Positions 29,478-38,988 are shown, counted from the first letter of the stretch. The stretch is 64,000 nt of DNA from Bradyrhizobium sp. (GCA_030681365.1 JAUXWH010000223.1:1-64000), one strand, 5' to 3'. Numbers and translations are program-made. The notes: generated from the letters alone by a model not told the origin.

Positions 29478-30671
29478 CTACTCGTCCATGAACTCGTCTT
29501 CCTCGTTCACCTTCTCGTTCGGCTTGTACCGATGCGACGCGCTCTTGCGGGCGCCGATTGATCCCGTCACATACGCGTCGCGTGAGGCAAAAGGATTGCG
29601 CTGGCCGGCGCGGCCGGCGATCTCCTCGCCCGAGACAGCGGCGGGCTGACAGATGGCGCGCCGGCTCTTGCGGCGCATCAGGTCGATGTGGATGTGATCG
29701 TAGTGATAGATGTTGGAGCCCGGCGCCAGCACGGTGTTGAACTGCTGGCAGGCGGCGGCCTGGATATCGCGCAAAAATCCCTGCTCTTCCGGCATGCCCT
29801 TCCAGCCGTTCTTCACCGTCACCCGCCGTCCGTCGGCCAGCGTGAAGGCCGCGATGTCAAGCGCATTGCCGAAAGCGTGCTCGGAAATCCGCGCGCGCGA
29901 ATTGCCGTTCATGCCGCGGCAGGAATAGGCGGAGATCTGCTTGATCTCGGCAACTCTTGTGCCGAACCAGCGCATCGCTGCAGGCTGCACGGAATCGGCG
30001 AGCCAGCGATCAAGCGCCGAAACCATCGGACAGGCCAGCGTCGCGGCGGGCTTCATCGCCACCGGGCCGAAGGCCGCAACGGAATTGCCCTGCGCCGGCC
30101 CGAGCCGCGGCAGCGGTTGCGCGCTGGCGGGGCGCTCCGAATAGGGCGCATGCCCGCGATCCCCAGGATAGGCCGAAGGCGGGGGGTAGCCTCCCCGACC
30201 GGCAGGCTCCTCGGACGCGCGCGCGATCTCGTCGTCATCCGGCGCAACGACGCCAGGCGCCGTCAATGAAATCGGACCGTTCGACGGCGCGCCATAGGCC
30301 GGCTGGTGCATCGAGTTGTCGGGATAGGAGGATGGCGGCGGCGCCGCCCGTGGCGGCGAAACCGGCCAGCGCGGCGCGTTGCCGATATTGCCCGGCGGCC
30401 GCAGGTCGTCGGCAAAGCCAAAACTGCCGATGCTTTCGCCGAGGGCGGCCACCTTGAGCGGATATTCCGCGCCGCAAACGCCGGGACCCGAAATCGGGTT
30501 GATTCGAACCAGTTCGGCGTTTTCTTTCACCGCCCCGGATTTCAGGCATGCCAATTCGGCCTCGGCCCGCCACGGTTCACGCTCCGCGGACTGAAAAAAT
30601 CCGCGGCCGCAGCCCGCAAGCGCAACAAGGACGAAGGAGCCGACGAGATACAAACGAACTCCACGCGTCAT
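29478..30671 (-). CDS. extensin-like C-terminal domain protein
   Basis: ISAYSCRGMNGNSRARISEHAFGNALDIAAFTLADGRRVTVKNGW...QFNTVLAPGSNIYHYDHIHIDLM. Confidence 0.85.
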   Translation of the reverse strand: MTRGVRLYLVGSFVLVALAGCGRGFFQSAEREPWRAEAELACLKSGAVKENAELVRINPISGPGVCGAEYPLKVAALGESIGSFGFADDLRPPGNIGNAPRWPVSPPRAAPPPSSYPDNSMHQPAYGAPSNGPISLTAPGVVAPDDDEIARASEEPAGRGGYPPPSAYPGDRGHAPYSERPASAQPLPRLGPAQGNSVAAFGPVAMKPAATLACPMVSALDRWLADSVQPAAMRWFGTRVAEIKQISAYSCRGMNGNSRARISEHAFGNALDIAAFTLADGRRVTVKNGWKGMPEEQGFLRDIQAAACQQFNTVLAPGSNIYHYDHIHIDLMRRKSRRAICQPAAVSGEEIAGRAGQRNPFASRDAYVTGSIGARKSASHRYKPNEKVNEEDEFMDE

Positions 30672-30840
30672 GCGCGCAACTTCAACTAATTTATTTAACG
30701 ACTCTTCAACGCGTTGTTTTCACTCTTTTTTAACCACGTTGCCCCGGGTCCGCGCTGTGGGGAGGCAGCGATAGTGCAGCATGGCTGACTTTTTGCGCCG
30801 GGAACGCTTTGCTAGCATCGCGAGTTGAGCGGACAGTGAC

Positions 30841-30957
30841 ATGAACGACGGAGATTTCGCGATGACCTTGCTGGGTCCTTGGGTCAGCAAAGTGAGCGTT
30901 GTTGCCGCGTATGCAGCCATCGCCTTTGTCGGCGCCATCGTGCTCGGGGTGTTCTAG
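30841..30957 (+). CDS. 38-aa small membrane protein
   Basis: MNDGDFAMTLLGPWVSKVSVVAAYAAIAFVGAIVLGVF, one TM helix, followed 31 nt later by a canonical terminator. Confidence 0.6.
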   Translation: MNDGDFAMTLLGPWVSKVSVVAAYAAIAFVGAIVLGVF

Positions 30958-30988
30958 CCCCGTCACCACAAGTCCGAATGAATCAGCG

Positions 30989-31026
30989 CCCGGCGGCCTG
31001 GAGCAATCCAGCCGCCGGGCTTTTTC
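30989..31026 (+). terminator. Rho-independent terminator
   Basis: CCCGGCGGcCTGGA-GCAA-TCCAGCCGCCGGG-CTTTTT. Confidence 0.85.
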
Positions 31027-31173
31027 GTGGGTCGAAAGGCATGACCGTGCCGCCCCCAAGCATCTGCCTGCCGAAAATTTCAGCATGGCTACGTTCACTT
31101 TTGAACAGACGGCCGGAACGAAATCCCCGGTTCCCGCGTAGCGTCACAAGCTCGGCAGTACGGGGAAACCACC

Positions 31174-31389
31174 GTGATAGGCAGACTGTATTTCGTGCGT
31201 CAGGCGGCGACGCTACTCAAATTCGCCCAATCGACCGCAAATCCTGAACTCTCGGCGGTCCTCATCGAAAAGGCGGTTGAACTCAAATCGCGCGGGGATG
31301 GCTCCAATGCGGTGGACAAGAGCCTTCAAGCTCCCGACGTGGAACCCGAGGAAGGCAGCAGGCTCCACCGTTCGGCCCGTGGTCGATAA
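31174..31389 (+). CDS. small conserved-looking hypothetical protein
   Basis: MIGRLYFVRQAATLLKFAQSTANPELSAVLIEKAVELKSRGD; helical, no clear family. Confidence 0.45.
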   Translation: MIGRLYFVRQAATLLKFAQSTANPELSAVLIEKAVELKSRGDGSNAVDKSLQAPDVEPEEGSRLHRSARGR

Positions 31390-31426
31390 TGAATCCGCGA
31401 CCCTCGCCTGCACCGGCCGCTCAGGG

Positions 31427-32266
31427 CTACGATCGCGGCTCCGGCGAAAGCTGCCGCGAAATGATCAGCCGTTGCGGCCTGGTGACGATCCGGCTCCAGC
31501 TATTGCCCGAACAATAAAACCGTGCGAGCGCGCAAGCTTCGACCCGCAGCGCGTTCGGTCCCATCAGGGCCATCGTGCCGTAATAGGTGTCGCCGCTGTC
31601 GTGGCTGTAGACGCTGCCGGTCCACCGCGAGCCGGATTTCGGCTTCATGTTGATCAGCACCGCCTCGCCCTTGGTGGATGATTTGAGCGCATGGCCGCAC
31701 AGCGCCTGGCCGCAGCGTTCGATGCGGACCACTCCCTTGCCGCCCTCGCTCTGCCAGTCGCCAACCGGCGTATCGGCCGGCTCGTCTTCCGTTTGATGCG
31801 AAACGCTCGACACCCGCGGCTTGGCCGCCGGCGGCGGCCGAACCGCTTCGGTGGGCGGTGGAGGCGGGACCGGCGGACGCCACTTTGGCGACGCCATGGC
31901 GGGCGGCGGCGCGGCAATTTCCTGGGTCGCGGCGGCGGCCGGTTCAAACACCGCCGGCGGCACGGCGGCGACCGCGGCGGCGGGAGGATTGCCCGGAGGC
32001 GGAGCGGCCTGCACCAGCGCCGGTTGCATGGCGACCGGAGCCTTTACCTCGTCGGCGACGTCTCGATCACTCTCCTCGAGCCGATCGCTTTCGCGGCGCG
32101 CCTGATGGATGCCCGGAATCGAAACCGAAATGCACGACGGAGAATGGCAATGCCGGAGTGCCTCGATACGGATGCGGTGTCCACCGACGACGAAGGAAAA
32201 CGAATTGCCGGCATGCGCCGACGAACTCAACGCCATCAGCACCGCGAGAAAACCAAATCGCTTCAT
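31427..32266 (-). CDS. secreted DUF2147-domain protein with Pro/Ala-rich linker (paralogue of 32473..33216)
   Basis: Signal peptide; GNSFSFVVGGHRIRIEALRHCHSPSCISVSIPG; C-terminal GDWQSEGGKGVVRIERCGQALCGHALKSSTKG...INMKPKSGSRWTGSVYSHDSGDTYYGTM. Confidence 0.75.
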   Translation of the reverse strand: MKRFGFLAVLMALSSSAHAGNSFSFVVGGHRIRIEALRHCHSPSCISVSIPGIHQARRESDRLEESDRDVADEVKAPVAMQPALVQAAPPPGNPPAAAVAAVPPAVFEPAAAATQEIAAPPPAMASPKWRPPVPPPPPTEAVRPPPAAKPRVSSVSHQTEDEPADTPVGDWQSEGGKGVVRIERCGQALCGHALKSSTKGEAVLINMKPKSGSRWTGSVYSHDSGDTYYGTMALMGPNALRVEACALARFYCSGNSWSRIVTRPQRLIISRQLSPEPRS

Positions 32267-32472
32267 CGCAAGCCTCCCGAGGAGTGTCCCGAATGCGGTG
32301 CGGAAAACTAACGCCCGGGCAGCGGCCCGAATGTGATTTTAATCACCGTGCCGGAACGCCCCGCGCGGCCGGCCGTGCCGGCGCCGCCTGCGTGACGCAG
32401 ATCACGGAAGCCGACGGCCGGCCCACCTAGGGTCCGGGCAAGTTCACAAGCCCGCTGCACCAGGAGGCTCAC

Positions 32473-33216
32473 ATGAAAAGACTTCTCGTTCTCGCCGCGC
32501 TGCTGATGGCCGTCCCGTCCGCTCATGCCGGCAATTCGATTTCCTTCCAGATCGAGGGACACAAGATCCGCGTCCACGCGCCGAAGAACTGCAGCTCGTT
32601 GTCCTGCATCCGGATCTCGGCGCCCAGCCTCTCCGGCTCCAGCTTCGGGAATTTCAAGGGCTTCAACTCGAAGAGCGACAGCGACGATGCCGACATCGCC
32701 GAGCCAGCGCCGACACCGGCGCAGACGGCCGCGCCCGCCCCGGTTCCCGCCGTTCAGGCTCCGCAGCCGGCGACCCCCGTCGCCAGCGCAGCGCCGGCCG
32801 CAAGTCCCGCGCCTGCCGCGCCGACGACGGTGGCGACCGTCTCGCCCGCGCCGTCCGTCGCGGTCGAAGCACCACCCGCCGCGGCCGCCGCACCGCAGCC
32901 CGCCCCGGTCGCCGCCGCGCCGGCGCCTGCACCGGCCACCCCGCTCGGCATCTGGGCCACCGAGAAGAACAAGGGCAACGTCCGGATCGAGGAATGCGGA
33001 AAGAACCTGTGCGGCTATGCCGAGAAGACCGGCAAGAAGATCCTGATCAACATGAAGCCGCAGGCTTCCAAATGGACCGGCACGATCCACGACCCCGACA
33101 GCGGCCGCAATTACGACTCGACGATCGCGATGAAGGGCAGCAATGCGCTGCGGGTTCAGGGCTGCGCCTTCGGCGGCATGTTCTGCGGCGGCCAGACCTG
33201 GAAGCGCGTAAGTTAA
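32473..33216 (+). CDS. secreted DUF2147-domain protein with Pro/Ala-rich linker
   Basis: Signal peptide; GNSISFQIEGHKIRVHAPKNCSSLSCIRISAPS; C-terminal GIWATEKNKGNVRIEECGKNLCGYAEKTGKKILINMKPQASKWTGTIHDPDSGRNYDSTI. Confidence 0.8.
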   Translation: MKRLLVLAALLMAVPSAHAGNSISFQIEGHKIRVHAPKNCSSLSCIRISAPSLSGSSFGNFKGFNSKSDSDDADIAEPAPTPAQTAAPAPVPAVQAPQPATPVASAAPAASPAPAAPTTVATVSPAPSVAVEAPPAAAAAPQPAPVAAAPAPAPATPLGIWATEKNKGNVRIEECGKNLCGYAEKTGKKILINMKPQASKWTGTIHDPDSGRNYDSTIAMKGSNALRVQGCAFGGMFCGGQTWKRVS

Positions 33217-33241
33217 AGAATCGGCAACCAAATACGCACTT

Positions 33242-33321
33242 GTCATTCCGGGGCGCGTCGAAGACGCGAACCCGGAATCTCGAGATTCCGGGTTCGATGC
33301 TGCGCATCGTCCCGGAATGAC
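33242..33321. repeat. dispersed repeat family A, copy 3
   Basis: gtcattccggggcgcg...cccggaatctcgagattccgggttcg...cgtcccggaatgac. Confidence 0.8.
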
Positions 33322-33478
33322 GGTTAACCGCAGCGATGAAACAAATCTCAACGCGACGAAATCAATTTGTGCGTTTGACGCAAACGTCCTGAAACGGATG
33401 CCGGCTAGTTTCTTCACAAGGAAACGCCGGGGACCGGCGCGTGACCTGGAAAATCCGGGCGCTCAAAAGGGGACATCG

Positions 33479-33796
33479 ATGACTTCAACTGCTTCTGATT
33501 TCAGCGGCTGCAAGCTGCTGGTCGCCACCGCACTCGCCCTCGGCCTGCTGACCACGGCCTCGCTGGCCCATACGGCGGAGCAGGAGCAGATGTGCGCCGG
33601 CGACGCGATGCGGCTGTGCAGTTCGGAGATTCCCGATGTCGACCGCATCACCGCTTGCATGCACAGGCAGCGCGCGGCGCTCAGCGACGGCTGCAAGGCG
33701 GTATTCAGCAAGGGAACGCCGGCGGCTACACCGGTGAACTACTCGCCATCAAGGCCCGGCAAGCCGATCAAGCTGGCGCCGCCCCGGGTGAAATAA
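33479..33796 (+). CDS. secreted Cys-rich-repeat (GLG1-like) small protein
   Basis: Signal peptide; EQEQMCAGDAMRLCSSEIPDVDRITACMHRQRAALSDGCKAVF. Confidence 0.6.
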   Translation: MTSTASDFSGCKLLVATALALGLLTTASLAHTAEQEQMCAGDAMRLCSSEIPDVDRITACMHRQRAALSDGCKAVFSKGTPAATPVNYSPSRPGKPIKLAPPRVK

Positions 33797-33825
33797 ACGC
33801 AGACCGACCGCAATATGATTCAATG

Positions 33826-33853
33826 GCCCGCCGGTTGCTCCGGCGGGCGCTTT
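33826..33853 (+). terminator. candidate terminator
   Basis: GCCCGCCGG-TTGCT-CCGGCGGGC-GCTTTGC downstream of 33796. Confidence 0.6.
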
Positions 33854-33904
33854 GCTGGCGCGGATGAGGCCGCGACATTTTCACCCGCCGTCCACCGCCG
33901 ATGC

Positions 33905-34489
33905 TCAGGCGGCGCGCCGCAGCCAGTCCCGCACCTTTTGCACCAGACTGCGCCGGCCTTGGGTCGTTCCGTCGCTGTCGTTGCCTTCCGGTTCAGTGGG
34001 CGACGGATTCCCTGCCGATACCGTCGAAGAAGGCCGGGGCTGCTCAAGAACCGGTGGCTCTGCCGCGATCCATCCAGCCGCGGCCCCCTGCAGCGCCAGC
34101 GGACCGACATTGGCCAGGAACGCGCGCTCATAGCCCCGCGACAGCCGCTCAACGGCCGCATCGAGCGGCAGCCAGTCGACCGCCCTCACATCGCGCATCA
34201 GCGCGTGGACTTGCCCGCCACAGGCTTCCATCAGCCAATAGTGAACGACCTTGGAACCCCTGCCGGACTCATAGACCAGCGTTCCCAGGAATTCGTGCAC
34301 GCAGACGTCGTGTCCGGTCTCTTCCAGCACCTCGCGCTCGGCGGCGGCGCGCGGCGTTTCGCCGTCATCGAGCTTGCCCTTGGGAAGCACCCACTCGTTA
34401 CGCTTGCGCAGGCGCACCACCGCGAACAGCGGCGTATCTCCCTGCCGCAGCACAATGCCTCCCGCCGCCAGAACAGGCGCCCGCGCCAT
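33905..34489 (-). CDS. NUDIX hydrolase
   Basis: GKLDDGETPRAAAEREVLEETGHDV (Nudix box). Confidence 0.88.
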   Translation of the reverse strand: MARAPVLAAGGIVLRQGDTPLFAVVRLRKRNEWVLPKGKLDDGETPRAAAEREVLEETGHDVCVHEFLGTLVYESGRGSKVVHYWLMEACGGQVHALMRDVRAVDWLPLDAAVERLSRGYERAFLANVGPLALQGAAAGWIAAEPPVLEQPRPSSTVSAGNPSPTEPEGNDSDGTTQGRRSLVQKVRDWLRRAA

Positions 34490-34582
34490 CCCACGTCCTC
34501 ATGCTGCCAATGTAACCGCCAGCATATCGTAGATTGAGATGGTGTTGTGGCTTTCGTAAAGCGATCCGGACAACGTGGCGGG

Positions 34583-36178
34583 TCAGAACTGCTGGGACAG
34601 GATTCTTGCCGGCCGGGCGTCCGGCCGCGGTTCGATATCCACCGACCACAGATCCCGGTTGTCGACATCCTTCAAGGTCACCGTCATGACCTCGGAGCGG
34701 CCATCGATATCGACGCGGCCGAAGAACTGCAGTCCGAAACACGGCGCGAGGTTTTCGCCTTGCTCCGCGCTGCAACCCTTTTGAAACGCCACCGCCGGAC
34801 CGAATGTATTGTCCAGCGGGGCGGGAGCCCATGTCCCCGCATGCAGCGGGCCGGAGACGAATTCCCAGAACGGCTCGAAATCCTGGAACACCGCGCGGTT
34901 CGGATCGTAACGGTGGGCGGCCGTATAATGCATGTCGGCGGTCAGCCACACCGTATTCCTGATGCCGGCGCGCTTCATATGGGACAGCAGGTCGGCGATT
35001 TCGCATTCGCGCCGCTCCGGCGGGCCGTCGCCGAGCGCGATGCCGTCTTCGCTGAAAAGGCCGATCGGCATGTCCGCGGCTATGACCTTCCAGGTCGCGT
35101 CGGACGCCGCGAGTTCGCGCTTCAGCCAGGCCAGCTGGATCGATCCGAGGATGCAGGTGTCGAGGCCGTCGCCCTGCCTGTTCCAGGTCGAATCGCGATA
35201 GCTGCGCATGTCGAGCAGAAATACATCGAGCAGCGGCCCATAGCCGATCTTGCGATAGATCCGGCCGGCCTGCGCCGGCAGTGCGCTGATCGGCATGAAT
35301 TCATGAAATGCCCGGGCCGCCCGCGCCACCAGGCGAGACGTTCCGTCCTCGGCGTAACCGGTCTCGTCGGCGGTGCCGATCGGCGACCAGTCATTGGTCA
35401 CTTCATGGTCGTCCCACTGCGCCAGCATCGGCACCTGCGCATTGAAGGCGCGCAAATTCTCGTCGAGCAGATTGTATTTGTAGTTGCCGCGAAACTGCAC
35501 GAGGTCCCTGGCGACGACGGATTTTTCCTCCGTGACGAGATTGCGCCACAGGCTGCCGTCCGGCAGCTTCAATTCAGCCTCGATCGGACAGTCGGCGTAG
35601 ATGTGATCGCCGCAATGAATGAAGAAGTCCGGACGGTTTTCGAGCATGGTGGCGTAGGTTCGCATACCGCCGCGGCCGGGATCGATGCCCCAGCCCTGCC
35701 CGGCGGTATCGCCCGACCAGACAAACGATACCGATTGTTGCCCGGCCGGCGCGGTGCGGAAGTGACCGACCTGGGCTTCGCCCGAAATCCCGGCCTCGGC
35801 GATATCTTCAAACCGCACCCGGTAAAAAATATCCTGCGCGGGCGGCAGGCCGTCCAGCAGGAGTTTTGATGTGAAGTCGCCGTCCGGCAGCGCCTGCGAC
35901 GAAGCGGCACGAATGATGGTCCTGAAGCTCTCGACCGTCGAACACTCCACGCGCATCCGTGCCGGCCGGTCGGCGCGCGCCCATATCACGGCGGAAACGG
36001 CGGAAACATCGCCTGAGGCAATTCCGCTCGTGATCCGGGGGCGATCCGCCGCACGGCAAAGATAGGGTGTGGCGAGACCGCCCGATCCCGCGAGCGCGAC
36101 CGTGGCTGCCGAGCGGACCAGCAACTGGCGTCTGGTCAGACCCTGCTTTGCGCGTATCGCAATCGGCACTTCCGGCAC
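34583..36178 (-). CDS. phoD: Tat-exported alkaline phosphatase D (PhoD) family protein
   Basis: Tat-like signal GLTRRQLLVRSAATVALAGSGG; FVWSGDTAGQGWGIDPGRGGMRTYATM, FFIHCGDHIYADC, WDDHEVTNDW. Confidence 0.88.
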   Translation of the reverse strand: MPEVPIAIRAKQGLTRRQLLVRSAATVALAGSGGLATPYLCRAADRPRITSGIASGDVSAVSAVIWARADRPARMRVECSTVESFRTIIRAASSQALPDGDFTSKLLLDGLPPAQDIFYRVRFEDIAEAGISGEAQVGHFRTAPAGQQSVSFVWSGDTAGQGWGIDPGRGGMRTYATMLENRPDFFIHCGDHIYADCPIEAELKLPDGSLWRNLVTEEKSVVARDLVQFRGNYKYNLLDENLRAFNAQVPMLAQWDDHEVTNDWSPIGTADETGYAEDGTSRLVARAARAFHEFMPISALPAQAGRIYRKIGYGPLLDVFLLDMRSYRDSTWNRQGDGLDTCILGSIQLAWLKRELAASDATWKVIAADMPIGLFSEDGIALGDGPPERRECEIADLLSHMKRAGIRNTVWLTADMHYTAAHRYDPNRAVFQDFEPFWEFVSGPLHAGTWAPAPLDNTFGPAVAFQKGCSAEQGENLAPCFGLQFFGRVDIDGRSEVMTVTLKDVDNRDLWSVDIEPRPDARPARILSQQF

Positions 36179-36259
36179 CCTCGTCGAATCATGACGGAGG
36201 GTGCCCGCTGAACTTGACTGCGCGCCGAAGGTTTTGCGACAGGCGGATGACTCGCGCCG

Positions 36260-37141
36260 TTACGAGGGCTTCGAAACTCCAGCGCGCCGCATCAGCGGTT
36301 GACCGGCCTTGATCCGCGCGGAATCCGCCATATTGTCGCAGAACTCGAAGTGACCGGGCGCCAGCATGATGATCGTCGAGCCGTGCTCGAACCAGCCGAG
36401 TTCATCGCCCTTCCGCACGGTTGCATCGCAGGGAAACACCGTCGGCCCGCGGCTTTGCGCATTGAGGGTGAGATCGAGAAAATGCAGCCGCAGGCTCGCG
36501 ACCAGGATCGCGGCCACCGGCACCAGCGTCAGCGCTTCACCTGACGCCAGCCGCATCTGGATCACCGCGCGCTCGTTCCTGCAGAACAGCCGCTCGACCC
36601 GCTTCAGCGCAATCGGATTGACGTTCCAGACGTCGCCATGGACGAACGTGACGCGCTCGATCCGGCTATCCTGCGGCGCGTGGAAGCGGTGGTACATGCT
36701 GGACATCAGGCGCAGCGTGATGAATCGGCCATTGCGGTGCTGCTCGACCAGCGCGGGGTCGCCGAGCAGGTCAAGAAGCGAATATGGCGCGCCCTTGATC
36801 TGAAACAGTTCGGTATCCGCGATCCGGCCATGCGCGCCGATAATGGCGTCGCACGGGCTGACCACGACGGCCGGATCGGGATCGACCGGCCGCAGCCCGG
36901 GGCGGAGTTCGCGGATAAAGCAATCGTGCAGGCTCTTGAAGCTGGATTTGCGCGCCTCGCTGAGGTCGAGTTCGGAGAACAGCCGCCAGCACGCGATCGA
37001 CATGTCCCTTACAAGCGGGTTTTCGATCTTGCTGAACCAGCCCATGAACCGGGTCAGCGCCGCCCGCGGGATCCGGTTGGTCAGCAGGAAATTGAGGTTT
37101 TCCTGCTGGGTCAAAGCGGCGATCAGGCCTCGCACTGTCAT
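36260..37141 (-). CDS. psd: phosphatidylserine decarboxylase
   Basis: VVSPCDAIIGAHG, SSMYHRFHAPQDSRIERVTFVHGDVWNVNPIAL, ...GDELGWFEHGSTIIMLAP (GST autocleavage-type motif). ORF can extend to 37306. Confidence 0.85.
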   Translation of the reverse strand: MTVRGLIAALTQQENLNFLLTNRIPRAALTRFMGWFSKIENPLVRDMSIACWRLFSELDLSEARKSSFKSLHDCFIRELRPGLRPVDPDPAVVVSPCDAIIGAHGRIADTELFQIKGAPYSLLDLLGDPALVEQHRNGRFITLRLMSSMYHRFHAPQDSRIERVTFVHGDVWNVNPIALKRVERLFCRNERAVIQMRLASGEALTLVPVAAILVASLRLHFLDLTLNAQSRGPTVFPCDATVRKGDELGWFEHGSTIIMLAPGHFEFCDNMADSARIKAGQPLMRRAGVSKPS

Positions 37142-37152
37142 GATCCTGTCAG
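37135..37152 (+). promoter_or_regulatory. Pho-box-like direct repeat
   Basis: CTGTCAT-GATC-CTGTCAG: two 7-mers at 11-bp spacing matching the PhoB consensus CTGTCAT-N4-CTGTCAT at 13 of 14 positions; lies between divergent psd and aminotransferase genes. Confidence 0.5.
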
Positions 37153-37175
37153 CTGTACTGGGTAGCGCTGGTGGC

Positions 37176-38840
37176 ATGGATTCGCCTCTTCCGATTCTCG
37201 CTTTGTCCGCGGTTGCAATAACCGGCGCCGCGACGGTCTTTCCCAAATTGAACGCCCGGCTGGCGCTTTCGCGGGCCAAACACCGTTCGCTGACCGGACA
37301 TTCCAAGATGTCCCGCCTGGTCGCGCGGCTGGTGCCGTATTACGAATTCGGTATCGATGATTTCTTTCGCTCGGACGGCGCGCCGGCGAATGTCGCCCTG
37401 CAACGCCAGGACGGCTTCTTCAAACTCGCGGCGCTCTACAAGGAACGCTTCCCCAAGGGCCGGCAGATGACGCTGCAGGCTTCGGAGCGAATCTCCGACC
37501 TGCAATTCACCGAATCCTACCGGGTGCCGTTCCAGTACAGCCGCATGGTCCGCGAGCATCTCGGCACCAGTGCGTTCATGACATCGTCCGCCGGAGTCAC
37601 GCTCACCGACCCCGATGGCAATGTGTTTCACGACCTGACCGGCTCGTACGGCGTCAATATCTTCGGCAATGATTTCTACAAGGAGTGCATTGCGAAAGCC
37701 GCGGCGCGCGCCCACGCGCTCGGCCCGGTGCTTGGTTCCTATCATCCCGTCATCACCGACAATGTCGCGCGGCTGTGCACGATTTCGGGGCTCGACGAAG
37801 TCTCGTTCCACATGTCCGGCACCGAGGCCGTGATGCAGGCGGTGCGGCTGGCCCGGTATCACACCGGCCGCTCGCATCTGGTGCGCTTTGCCGGCGCCTA
37901 TCATGGCTGGTGGGGCGACGTGCAGCCTGGCGTCGGCAATCCGATTTCGCCGCACGAGACCTATACGCTGGCCGACATGTCGGAGAAGACGCTGCATGTG
38001 CTGAGAACGCGGCGCGACATCGCCTGCGTGCTGGTCAATCCGCTGCAGGCGCTGCATCCCAACGCCGGCGCCCCCGCCGATTCCGCGCTGGTCGACAGTT
38101 CGCGCAAAGGCCATTTCGATCGCGCGGCTTACGGCGAGTGGCTGAAGGCGCTCCGCGACGTCTGTACCGAACGCGGCATCGCCCTGATCTTCGACGAGGT
38201 CTTCGTCGGCTTCCGGTTGGCGGCCGGCGGCGCCCAGGAATATTTCGGCGTCCGCGCCGACATGGTGACCTACGGCAAGAGCCTGGCCGGCGGACTCCCG
38301 GTCGGCGTGGTGTGCGGGCGCAAGGAGCTCATGCGCCGCTACCGCGACGACCGCCCGGTCGACATATGCTTCGCGCGCGGCACCTTCAATTCGCACCCTT
38401 ACGTCATGACGGCGATGGACGAGTTCCTCACCCGTCTCGAGGATCCGGCCTTCCGCGCCGTCTATGACGGGCTCGACGATACCTGGGACGCGCGGGCGCG
38501 GCAGCTGAACGAAAGGTTGGCCGCGCGGGATCTGCCGGTCCGCCTCGCCAACCTGTCGTCGATCTGGATGGTGCAATATACCGAGCCGTCGCGCTACAAC
38601 TGGATGCTGCAATACTATCTGCGGGCGGAGCAACTGGCCTTGAGCTGGGTCGGGACCGGCCGCCTGATCTTCAGCCTGAACTATACCGACGCAGATTTCG
38701 CCGAAGTGGCCGACCGCTTCGTGGCCGCAGCCGAACACATGAAGCGGGACGGCTGGTGGTGGCACGACGCCGCGCTCACCAACAAGGCGATCCGCCGGCA
38801 GATCCTGAAAGAGATGGTCACGCGACGAAGGCGACCGTAA
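37176..38840 (+). CDS. class III aminotransferase (glutamate-1-semialdehyde aminomutase-like, PLP-dependent)
   Basis: FHMSGTEAVMQAVRLARYHTGRSHLVRFAGAYHGWW; LIFDEVFVGFRLAAGGAQEYFGVRADMVTYGKSLAGGLPVGVVCGRKELM. Confidence 0.85.
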   Translation: MDSPLPILALSAVAITGAATVFPKLNARLALSRAKHRSLTGHSKMSRLVARLVPYYEFGIDDFFRSDGAPANVALQRQDGFFKLAALYKERFPKGRQMTLQASERISDLQFTESYRVPFQYSRMVREHLGTSAFMTSSAGVTLTDPDGNVFHDLTGSYGVNIFGNDFYKECIAKAAARAHALGPVLGSYHPVITDNVARLCTISGLDEVSFHMSGTEAVMQAVRLARYHTGRSHLVRFAGAYHGWWGDVQPGVGNPISPHETYTLADMSEKTLHVLRTRRDIACVLVNPLQALHPNAGAPADSALVDSSRKGHFDRAAYGEWLKALRDVCTERGIALIFDEVFVGFRLAAGGAQEYFGVRADMVTYGKSLAGGLPVGVVCGRKELMRRYRDDRPVDICFARGTFNSHPYVMTAMDEFLTRLEDPAFRAVYDGLDDTWDARARQLNERLAARDLPVRLANLSSIWMVQYTEPSRYNWMLQYYLRAEQLALSWVGTGRLIFSLNYTDADFAEVADRFVAAAEHMKRDGWWWHDAALTNKAIRRQILKEMVTRRRRP

Positions 38841-38864
38841 ACGGACGGCTTCTGCCCTCTCTGT

Positions 38865-38988
38865 CATGGCCGGGCATAGCCGTCTAAGGACGGCGTCGCT
38901 TCCGCTCGCCTATGCCCGGCCATCCACGTATTCCCTTGCTGTTGTATTGCCAAGACGTGGATGCCCGGCACAAGGCCGGGCATCACGA
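38865..38988. repeat. intergenic palindromic repeat (family C)
   Basis: atggccgggcatagcc...tatgcccggccatccacgt...acgtggatgcccggcacaaggccgggcat, nested inverted repeats. Confidence 0.75.

Noticed and set aside
30683-30691. Possible sixth copy of the shared motif (CAACTAATT upstream of the extensin-like gene)
   Set aside because: Only 9 matching bases followed by TATTT; outside the cluster and in a locally AT-rich leader, so treated as chance
37149-38867. 572-aa minus-strand ORF
   Set aside because: Antisense to the class-III aminotransferase gene
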